The notes beneath the pieces were generated by a model, which saw nothing but the letters and a program-made list of their open reading frames with translations, was not told the DNA's origin and searched no databases. The position numbers and the translations under genes are program-made. From Serripes groenlandicus (taxonomy: Eukaryota; Mollusca; Bivalvia; Cardiida; Cardiidae), in NCBI GenBank assembly GCA_031761405.1, contig JASEVX010000003.1, positions 116,898,247 through 116,962,246 on the forward strand: a DNA stretch of 64,000 nt, in the 5' to 3' direction. Shown here in pieces: positions 55,935 through 64,000 of the stretch (positions within the stretch are counted from its first letter, which is position 1; each line of letters starts with the position of its first letter).

Positions 55935-57073
55935 CAGTACTTTGCTATATGTCCATACTCCTGGCAGTTATAACATTGCCTTTGTTTTACACTTGGACAA
56001 TCCTTTATCATATGTCCTTTCCCATTGCATCCAAAACAAGTTGGTGTGAAGTTCTGAGATCCCAAAGGTCTTTTCTGGTCTCGGGTACTATTGTTGTTAT
56101 TCTGACCTCTGCCTCTTCCTCTGTCACCATTATAAGATCCTCTAAGTGTTGGAGGTTTTCCTCTGTAGTTCGAAGACTGTGTTACATATCCTCCATCAGC
56201 TTTAGTGTGATGCTGCTCTAATTTGTCAATCCGTTCATTTAGTTTAACTAATAACTCCTTCAGTTCTGTCATCTCTGATGATTTCGTCTCCATATTGATG
56301 TTAGCACTGCATGTCTTAACATCTGCAACCTTTAAATCTGCTTCGATTTTCCGCAGCTCTATCTTAAATTTATCATAGTCTGTGATAACATCATTCTTGT
56401 ATGCAGCTAAATGCTTAATGTTTGATTTCAATCCATGAAACAATACTCGTTGTAAAATACGATCATCTTTCGGTAAAGAATCCAGGGATACTGCTTGAGA
56501 GTATATATCCCCTAAACGATTAGAATAGCTAGCAATAGTCTCCTTTAATCCTTGTTGACACGCATAAAATTGTCTTAATATACTCTCTTTGGTTTCAATA
56601 CTCCCAAATGTACAGTCAAACTTTGATAAAATCTCTTTCAAACTTATTCCAGGGCCTAGTCTTCTGAGGATATCTCCTGCATTCCCTTTAACTGCTTTCC
56701 TGACTCCCAAAACAATCTGTTCATTGGAAAAAACTTTATCCGTAATCAGGGATTGAATCTCATATTTAAATGTTTCCCAAGTAGTCTCTCCTTTGTTATC
56801 CTCACCATAGAAAGTTGAAAGTTTTGGAAAATGATAAGAGGCCGAAGGTTGGGTCTTCTGTGTAACCTCTGTATCAGACACGAGTTTTCCAAATTTGGAC
56901 AAGAAATCCATCAAGTCACTTGTTGTCTCCACATGAGGTGTTAAGTGTAAATCATGAAAGGCCTTAAGCAACTGTTCATCTCCTTTACTATGCTCTGTTC
57001 CCCCTGACGCCATATCTAACTTAAATTCTTCCTTATCCTCTGACATATTGAATAATAATATAGAATAATTCAA
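55925..57073 (-). CDS. gag: Gag structural protein with two CCHC zinc knuckles
   Basis: This 382-residue protein would form the particle and package element RNA. Residues ~85-260 are the capsid-like region. A polar stretch with a possible coiled coil follows (MTELKELLVKLNERIDKLEQ, ~265-290), then an RG/N-rich basic linker. Two knuckles of C-X2-C-X4-H-X4-C form are CFGCNGKGHMIKDC (~346-359) and CYNCQEYGHIAKYC (~367-380). The stop follows two codons later. The Met at 57,073 gives the longest frame; the Met at residue 10 (MSEDKEEF) is also plausible. Its 3' end carries the frameshift signal into pol. Confidence 0.9.
   Translation of the reverse strand: MNYSILLFNMSEDKEEFKLDMASGGTEHSKGDEQLLKAFHDLHLTPHVETTSDLMDFLSKFGKLVSDTEVTQKTQPSASYHFPKLSTFYGEDNKGETTWETFKYEIQSLITDKVFSNEQIVLGVRKAVKGNAGDILRRLGPGISLKEILSKFDCTFGSIETKESILRQFYACQQGLKETIASYSNRLGDIYSQAVSLDSLPKDDRILQRVLFHGLKSNIKHLAAYKNDVITDYDKFKIELRKIEADLKVADVKTCSANINMETKSSEMTELKELLVKLNERIDKLEQHHTKADGGYVTQSSNYRGKPPTLRGSYNGDRGRGRGQNNNNSTRDQKRPLGSQNFTPTCFGCNGKGHMIKDCPSVKQRQCYNCQEYGHIAKYCPN
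55928..55934 (-). promoter_or_regulatory. -1 ribosomal frameshift heptamer C CCA AAC
   Basis: On the minus strand TGC CCA AAC TAA ends gag. The heptamer CCCAAAC fits X XXY YYZ exactly and lies immediately before the gag stop (55,925-55,927). The -1 frame continues CCC AAA CTA ... without a stop into the protease DTGS and pol. A downstream stimulatory structure was not assessed. Confidence 0.85.
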
Positions 57074-58654
57074 TATCTGATATAAAACCTGAACTAAAAC
57101 AATTGATTTTTATTCAAATTGGCAATCCAACTACTAGCATATCAAAGTGAAATTGAACTAATCTAATTAAGTATATATATAACCAACTTTAAAACCATTA
57201 TACAGAAACAGAGCTTTGTCTGTTTCAAAATAATAGAAAGAAAGTTATTCACCTCTAATTAATCAATAAATTGATAATTAGAAAATATTAGGAAATTCCT
57301 CAATGCTCATAGTCATCCAATAAATATAAGCAACACCAATTAAACAACATTGAATGCTAAATCTGCAAAACAAAACCTGAAAAAATAAATAATTATTCAA
57401 GTAGCTGTGTCCAGTCTAATCAAATCAATTTGAATCAATACTAATCAAACTCATTTAATACCAAATCTGAAAATAAATAATTATTAAAATTACTGTGTCC
57501 AGTCTTATTAAATTAATTATAATCAAAACTAATCAAACTCATTGAAAACTAAATCTGAAAATCAAACTCTGAAATTTTTTTTTTTTTTTTTTTTTTTAAA
57601 GTTACTGTGTCCAGTCTAATTAAATTAATCCTACAAAAAATAATCAAACTCGTTGAAAACTTAATCTGAAAAACAAACGCTGAAAATTATGGCCATTGTT
57701 TAAGTTCAAATCTGAAAAGAACAAATCTGAAAATAAAAAAATAGTCAAGTCACTGTGTCCAGTCTAATTCAGTATCTTGTTTATCTTTTGTCATGTCTGT
57801 CAATCCTGTGACAAAAGAACACCTCATTATCCAACTTTTTTTTTTCTAAACCGGGAACCAACAGGAAGTATGAATTGGAAATAGTGAAAGATGACCGCTG
57901 AGAAAAAAACTAGATAGACCAGTCAAATAACATTCTCTGCTAAATGTATGGTCAATCAAGATCTTAATATGTGATAATAAACAAAATCCAAATTCAACCA
58001 ACAGACTCGCCCATAAGCATAAGATTCAACCAAAACATCAATTATAATTGCAATGACAATGGCTAAGAGATAGTAAAGGGTTTAGCGAAGAGTCTCACTA
58101 TAAAAGGCAAAGACAGCTATAACAGTGTAAACCTCCACCAGGCTATAATGTTAATAAACAGGTGAATCGCATTCATACATACAATTATACATTCATGGAC
58201 AACAAATTCTGCAAATTTCCCTCGTTCTAATATATAACAGTATGAAACTAGTTCAAAACGGCCATACTAGAATACCAATAATTGCTTCTAAGTGTACAAC
58301 AGACGCAAGGGTAAAGGGAAAGCAAAATGTATCATCCTTACAAAAAAATGTTCTCACACATTCTGTTATTTGTCCTATACAAAATTCTTATTATAAAATA
58401 AATGCTTATTACTAAAAAAAACATATTACTGTCTGTCCATAGTTATCCACATCTACTCAGTGTCCAATCACAATCTCCACTCCTTCCAGTGTCCAATCAC
58501 AATCTTCAATCCTTCCTGTGTCCAATCACAAGCTTCACTCCTTCCAGTGTCCAATCACAATCTTCCCTGTTCCAATGAATCTTCACTCCTCCCAGTGTCC
58601 AATCACAATCTTCACTTTTCCAGGGACTTCAGATATCTGGTCTCACTTTCAATA
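57074..58654 (-). other. Leader of the gypsy element with internal tandem repeats
   Basis: Untranslated ~1.6 kb between primer-binding site and gag. Plus-strand TACTGTGTCCAGTCTAAT-like motifs recur about every 85-150 bp at 57,400-57,790 (four copies). TGTCCAATCACAATCTTC-like motifs recur about every 29 bp at 58,455-58,620 (six copies). A poly-T run lies at 57,575-57,597. Short open frames here are not supported as genes. Confidence 0.75.
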
Positions 58655-58672
58655 CATCTTATTGGGCGCCAA
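58655..58672 (-). promoter_or_regulatory. Primer-binding site
   Basis: Minus-strand TTGGCGCCCAATAAGATG directly follows the 5' LTR end ATAATA. TGGCGCCC is complementary to a tRNA 3' end GGGCGCCA, as in tRNA-Lys primers; only the first eight bases fit that assignment. Confidence 0.75.
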
Positions 58673-59496
58673 TATTATAGGGTTCGGTTTGGTGTGGTTA
58701 CTTATTAAACTCGAAGCCAAAATCTAGTTTGAGGTCTTTATTTTCTCTGATATATCGTAGATATATGATTTCCCTCTGAAATTGTATTGTACAACACATA
58801 TTAAAACACAATAACAAGAATTTACAATCAAATCGGACAATTGGAAGCTAATACATATGTAAATGATCATAATATCATTTGCTGATATGATGATCCTTTA
58901 CTTTACAAAACAACATTAAAATAGATATTATATTGTAATACAACGACGTTAAGACAACAATGCAATACAATATTATTACATTACAATACAACGACGTAAA
59001 GACAACAATGCAATACAATATTATTACATTACAACATATATTAACACTTACCAATTTGTGGAATTAAGGGCATATACTTTTTACAATCCTAATGTTCTTT
59101 CTTACTTTCTTACTTTCTTGTAAACTGAAATGTTAAATAGAAATAGTGCACTTAGATTAGAATGAATGGAAATGTGTTAATTAAATGAAGATTAGGCTGT
59201 GTTAAAGAGTAGTTAAATATTCCATAAATCCAAACAGAAGAATCTCGACAGACAATTCAAATAGAGTCAAACGAAACAAAGTACAAGAAACACAACTTAC
59301 TTTACTAATATGAAAGACTGACACTACACTCTATTTCAACCACCAAAACCAGACTGAATGATATGAGATTGGATTGCTCATAAAACATGAGCTCACCAGA
59401 GAGAGTTATTTTTAAAAGTCTCACTTTGCACACTTTACACAGGTGAACACTGTTCACCAGTGTTCACCAAGTCATAACAAAAGTGACCCTATCACA
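58673..59496 (-). repeat. 5' LTR of the gypsy element (824 bp)
   Basis: Starts TGTGATAGGGTC (minus) at 59,496 and ends CCCTATAATA at 58,673. Differences from the 3' LTR seen by eye: GGGTTCGG for GTGTTCGG at the end, one A fewer near 59,260, and TTTTTAAAAGTC for TTTTAAGTC near 59,410. The AATAAA signal lies at 58,737-58,742. Confidence 0.95.
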
Positions 59497-59500
59497 TCAT

Positions 59501-59584
59501 AAAAAGGCCATACACTCGCACGGCAGTGCTATTGACACTATCCAGAGCGACAAGCGGATCAGACCACAAGCATTGTGTTTCATA
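59501..59584 (-). pseudogene. Inverted copy of the possible membrane-protein exon, split by the LTR element
   Basis: Mirror of 41,008-41,093; the remainder of the same exon copy continues at 50,392-50,310 on the other side of the retrotransposon. The sequence looks otherwise unchanged, so if the exon is real this copy was inactivated only by the insertion. Confidence 0.3.
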
Positions 59585-59689
59585 AACTGATTGCAAACGC
59601 TTATCTATACATGCAACCTTAAAGTTGGACAAGTCAAGTACGTTTAGTAAAAGTGGGAGGTGGCGTTAATCTCAACAGTTATTCTCTTT

Positions 59690-59915
59690 TTCTGTTTCTC
59701 TTTGTTTTCTCTTTGTTTTCTCTTTACGCAGGCTTTGTTTTAGAGGCTTGTTTGTTCGGTGTGCTGCTTTCAAAAACATACAGTTATACCACGACGTTTC
59801 CCTGGGTACGTTACCAGTACTACCAGTCCATGTATCCTGACACCAGCCAGTTAGTCGTAATGCTAACCCCACACCATTGAGTATTAAGGAGGGCAGCCAT
59901 TACTACCATTTTTAA
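59690..59915 (-). mobile_element. SINE-2 copy, minus strand
   Basis: Mirror of the copy at 40,651. ACTACCAGTCCATGTATCCT and CCATTACTACCATTTTTAAA are the reverse of its 3' and middle blocks. The box B end is lost at the junction with the unmatched block. Confidence 0.55.
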
Positions 59916-61275
59916 AGTGCAGAATTAAAAACAATGCGGCGGCCATTGAAATTGTTAAGCAGGTCTCGCTAAAAAAAAAAAGTGTCTATTTTAACCATTT
60001 CTTTTAAATGTAAAGGATATTAATTATTTCAATTGTCAAATAATCACGGAGATTTCTTGGATGGAAGTCTTTTGCGAAGGAAATTATGTTTTTATATCGC
60101 TTATCGGCGAAGAAAAAAACCCAAGTCAAAACGGGTCGACTCGATCGACCAAGATGGCTAGATCTTTATTGATAATGAAAACAAGCGACGTTTATTATTC
60201 ATATATCATAGGAATATGCCTACTCTAAAGCTCTATTCTTACGATCACGATACATCTGATTTATTCGATGCCTGTTACTCGTTATATTTCGCATATATGT
60301 GTATACTATGCCTGCAAACATATAAACGCAAATAGGACGATGTGTAAATATGAAAATCTAGCTTCATTCCCGTGTTCCTCCCGTGTAAACCTTATTGAAA
60401 CACTCCTCATTATAGCCATCTAAGTACAACTATCCACAATAGTAATTAATATCAAAACCATTCGAGCTACGGAACTATATTGCATACACTATCTAAGCAA
60501 CAATTGATCTACAGTAAGGTACAGGTTCTTGCATACATGTAGAAGAATATGTCAATGTGTGTATTCATTGAATGACGTCACTGGTAAAGGGAAGTAAAGC
60601 TTGCCAATCTACGTACTTTCAATCATATCTCGTTTCCCTTGTTGTATTATGTGTAACTCTTTTAGATATGACATACTTATTCTAATACCAGTGACACAAT
60701 ACGATTTTAAAATCAATACCACCCGGAACGTAGATAAGATATCTTATATACGTTTCTGCTACAACTATCATTTACATATAAACAGTGACTTGTGTTGATT
60801 CACGTCATTAAAATGTAGGCCTTATGGGGCATATTCAATGTGTTATCACATATTTAGATGCACAGACCATCTTTATTGTGTCGACAAATTAATTTCCACT
60901 CGTTTTGAGACTCATTTTTTTCATAAATTCTGTCAACAACATGGAGAAAAAATGTTGTTCCGTCAATTAAAAAGTCATAATCTCACTGGTTTCACAAGTG
61001 AAATTATAGGATTATTATTTTATGAGAAATTTCTATAATTCATCAGTGGGCATGAAAGAAAATATAAGTAAACTCCATAATTAAACAAATATAAATCATG
61101 AAAGAAAGTAGTTCCGGCAAAAAATGGTAATTTCACTGCTTGAAAAGTGGTAATTTCACTGTTTGAAAATGGTAATTTCACTGTTTGAAAAAGTGGATTA
61201 CCAGTTTCTATTTCACTGAGATATCTCTATAATCCATCGATAGGCATTAAATAAAATAGTTTAAGACAACGTTTG
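59916..61275. other. Unmatched block in the right arm (~1.36 kb)
   Basis: Has no counterpart in the left arm. It contains a short ~24-bp repeat (TGGTAATTTCACTGTTTGAA, three copies near 61,125-61,195) and a GTAGATAAGATATCTTATATAC near-palindrome (60,730) resembling the one at 43,960. No gene recognised; two 65-66-codon frames have no domain. Confidence 0.5.
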
Positions 61276-61324
61276 AACAAATTTTAAATCTTTGACTATA
61301 CTATCTATTTTCTGGAGTTTAGCC

Positions 61325-61536
61325 CCTTTAACTCTTTCAGCGCCGAATTGTTTAAAGTAGACATTTTCATGTTTGAAATCGGGCGGCTCCATTTCTCATG
61401 TAATCAACTTTTTTTTGATAACTAAAAGGCAAACAATGCTGATTTCAGGTGAGACAGCTCGTTACGAGCTGACTTGCCTGAATCAGTATTGTTTGCAAAA
61501 ACCTCAATAATGCCTTTGGCGCTGAAAGAGTTAATA
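61325..61536. mobile_element. MITE family C copy with TTAA target duplication
   Basis: CTCTTTCAGCGCC at the left and GGCGCTGAAAGAG at the right are perfect inverted ends flanked by TTAA on both sides. The inverted counterpart at about 28,652 and 40,390 reads as a single TTAA (TTTTATTAAAGGTGC), the empty site. The piggyBac-like TTAA duplication is thus directly visible. Confidence 0.8.
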
Positions 61537-61589
61537 AAATATTTACTTATTTGACATGGAAATAAGAATCCTCTGCTTTTATATCTGTA

Positions 61590-62710
61590 TCTCTTACCTA
61601 CAAAAAGACGCTTTCTTGTGCTTCTGTAACAGATGAATTTTAAAAACATTTAGACAAAAAGTTAAATTGGTCAAACAAGCAATTTCTTCTTTTTTCGCAA
61701 TGTTTTTTCCCCATTAATTATACCTTCATTTATATAGAATTTCAATCGTTTTGCCTAGCAATTTTCAAAGTCGTCAGCTACAGATTTGTTGTATGTGGGT
61801 ACGGGTTTAAAAAAAAACTGTAATTGTATCATCTCTACATGGACGTAAGCTATTGAAATCTAAGTTGAAAATATTGAGGTTCAAAGTAGACAATGCACAT
61901 TTTTTTACGGCAACGTACGTAGGGAAATGGTGCCTCCCACTACCGCGTGATCGGCAAGTAGACGGAAATACCCGACTCGGGCGGAAATTACCGGAGATGA
62001 TCGTTCCGATACGATCGATCGAAGTTGAGAATGAATAGGTTTATCCGTACTAAACATGTATACACGGACATGTATTGGTTTTTGAAACAGTCCATTAATC
62101 ATAGCCCACAAACGGTCTCATGTTGACTAGTTTGTAGCAGACGACTTTTGAAAAACATAATGTCAATGAGGGAACTTGCTTATAACGAAACGCTTCTCCT
62201 TTTATAATAACACCGTTCTTAACTCTTTTCAATAATCACGCGATCTTTAAACAAAGTTTATTCAAAGTCGTCTGCTGCAGGTTTGTCGAATAAGGAAAAT
62301 GTCAATTAATAAACAGGTCTACCCTTAACGCAATATTACTAGTATACAAAATAACTTATATAAAGAATGTTTCGACAGTTCTCCGACAACACATATATAA
62401 ACAGGGGGATTAAAAGAGTCCAAAATTATGTTCATGTTTTTTAATTATTTACCTGTAGTCACGGGATTATTGGATAAAAGAGTTAACCCTTTCTCTCATA
62501 TAGACGCTTTCTGACGCCTCTGCAGCAGACAGCTTTTTGAAAACATAGTGACAAAAGAAGAAATTGCACAAAACGTGCAATTTCTCCTTTTGCCACAATG
62601 TTTTCCACTTTTTGTCATAGGTTATCCATTCAATTATGGAGATTTTCTATGTTTTGACAAAATACGTTCAAAGTCGTCTGCTGCAGAATTGTCGTATGAG
62701 GGAAAGAGTT
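61590..62710. mobile_element. Three inverted MITE family A copies in the right arm
   Basis: Mirrors of the copies at 40,087, 39,567 and 39,137: about 61,590-61,810, 62,105-62,325 and 62,480-62,709. The last ends CTGCAGAATTGTCGTATGAG plus GGAAAGAG. Confidence 0.75.
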
Positions 62711-63106
62711 GAGAATGTGATACTTCTATAAATACAGTGCGTCGATTCAATTGACGTAGGGATCGATATTTATTGTAGGTCATGGTGTATTTGGTGATTT
62801 AGTACCTGTATGGCACATTTACCATAACAAAAGGTTACTATTTGCTGGATTTCCAAATACGTGTCTACGACGGCTTAAACTACGTACAAAAGAATGTAAC
62901 TTATTAACGGGTGATTTAAAGAATATAAGTATAGTGTTGGTGCTTACGTGATATATGGAAATAAAACGGAGCATATAATGAACAATTCAACAGGTAAACT
63001 TTCCACTCATGTTATAGTTTAGGGTCGTCTGCTTTGAAAACACCCGAGGCCAAAGTGTTTACCGAGTTGGAAACATTGTAGGAAAATAAGAAGTTGCTAG
63101 TTTTGC
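62710..63106. other. Right-arm sequence, non-coding
   Basis: Mirrors 38,330-38,645 and 39,065-39,125; the ~400 bp between these in the left arm is absent here. No gene. Confidence 0.6.
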
Positions 63107-63256
63107 GTAATATTCTTCTTCTTCTTCTTCTTCTTCTTCTTCTTCTTCTTCTTCTTCTTCTTCTTCTTCTTCTTCTTCTTCTTCTTCTTCTTCTTCTTCT
63201 TCTTCTTCTTCTTCTTCTTCTTCTTCTTCTTCTTCTTCTTCTTCTTCTTCTTCTTC

Positions 63257-63303
<47 letters not shown>

Positions 63304-63350
63304 TTCTTCTTCTTCTTCTTCTTCTTCGTCTCTTTCTTCTTCTTCCTTTA
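63107..63350. repeat. (CTT)n-(CGT)n-(CTT)n microsatellite
   Basis: A long CTT run, a CGT block (about 63,261-63,301) and more CTT. It occupies the place held in the left arm by (GAA)n plus the 59-bp minisatellite. Poly-Leu/Val/Phe frames are artefacts. Confidence 0.95.
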
Positions 63351-63530
63351 AACGTCTATTGTACTAAAGTAAGTTCTTTACATATTTTGTGTATGTGGGA
63401 AAGGGTAAACACTCAGCAGATACATATACATACATGTATTTATTTGTCCCTAAAGTCGGCGAGGAATATCTAGGTATTCCTATATCATGGTTCATGATTC
63501 GAAATACATTGTATATGTATACATCTAATA

Positions 63531-63690
<160 letters not shown>

Positions 63691-64000
63691 TAAATAATGT
63701 TTTCAAGTGCCGTCTGCTCCGAACACTTCAAAACTGTATCAGTCAAGATGTTAAATAATCTATTTTCAATTACATATCATATGCCTACGGCTAGTGTAGA
63801 CTCTGGTGAGATTCCGAGTGGTTCACGTTCTCCTGTGTCCGTTCTGTCTCTGTGTTTATGCAAATTAGCCGCGTTTCAATGCATCTGCGACTCAGGATAT
63901 ATGTACCAAATTACACCTACATTCACTGAAGACTCAGGCAAGAATATATGCTGTACGTACCAAAATGCACCTACATTCAGTGAAGTCTTAGGCGAGAATA
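63691..64000. other. Non-coding end of window with start of a ~53-bp repeat
   Basis: Begins with a MITE A-like right end (AATGTTTTCAAGTGCCGTCTGCTCC). The motif GTACCAAA(T/A)T(G)CACCTACATT occurs at 63,903 and 63,957 with matching downstream sequence, so a tandem repeat starts here and runs past the window edge. Confidence 0.55.

Larger units (their letters stand above)
50397..59496 (-). mobile_element. Complete Ty3/gypsy LTR retrotransposon (9,100 bp)
   Basis: The minus-strand order is 5' LTR, primer-binding site, ~1.6-kb leader, gag, pro-pol, polypurine tract, 3' LTR. RT, RNase H and integrase order (integrase last) is diagnostic of Ty3/gypsy. TCAT flanks both ends (50,393-50,396 and 59,497-59,500). 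The two LTRs differ by one substitution and two small indels noticed by eye, so insertion is recent. No env-like frame is present. It is potentially autonomous: all coding frames are open. Confidence 0.96.

Noticed and set aside
58460..58727. Two short plus-strand frames
   Set aside because: They cover the 29-bp leader repeats of the gypsy element and run into its LTR.
50397..59496. Steamer-like element or endogenous retrovirus with env
   Set aside because: The LTRs (~820 bp) and total length (9.1 kb) are far larger than the known clam Steamer element, and there is no env-like frame between pol and the 3' LTR.

Overview
This is a repeat-dominated, AT-rich eukaryotic window, most likely from a bivalve mollusc. 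That attribution is inferred from the repeats: tRNA-headed SINEs ending in a CGGCGTTAAA/CAATCAATC tail, PEARL/HINE-like elements (tandem core, GACT/GACC microsatellite, 3' hairpin), short TTAA-flanked MITEs, and Ty3/gypsy and CR1/Jockey-like retrotransposons. There is no prokaryotic gene organisation. Two short stretches look like exons of one host gene; a third possible exon is weak.

Layout. 1-5.4 kb: MITEs, SINE pieces and a ~92-bp tandem repeat. 5.4-12.0 kb: a non-LTR retrotransposon (ORF1, and ORF2 with endonuclease and reverse transcriptase) bracketed and broken by two tandem-repeat elements; the second splits ORF2, whose frame resumes at about 11,830. 12.3-20.7 kb: a foldback element, SINEs, MITEs and the terminal exon (15,036-15,566, minus) of a multi-span membrane protein gene. 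20,918-29,221 and 29,222-41,002: two copies of a tandem duplication that repeats an upstream exon of that gene (24,882-25,042 and 33,186-33,346). The second copy carries a large 59-bp minisatellite, a 200-N gap and an apparent assembly overlap.

33.6-63.7 kb forms a large imperfect palindrome: left arm up to 42,389, a 6.7-kb spacer rich in minisatellites, right arm from 49,102. The right arm is interrupted by a young, complete 9.1-kb Ty3/gypsy retrotransposon (50,397-59,496, minus). It has two near-identical LTRs, a 4-bp target duplication, a primer-binding site, a polypurine tract, gag, and a pro-pol frame entered through a -1 frameshift heptamer. The unoccupied insertion site is preserved in the left arm near 41,094, so the insertion postdates the inverted duplication.

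No dedicated defence, biosynthetic or signalling system is visible. The noteworthy content is structural: nested duplications with datable insertions, minisatellites growing out of transposon ends, and a duplicated host exon whose length rules out in-frame joint inclusion. Families are named from recognised motifs only; no database search was possible.
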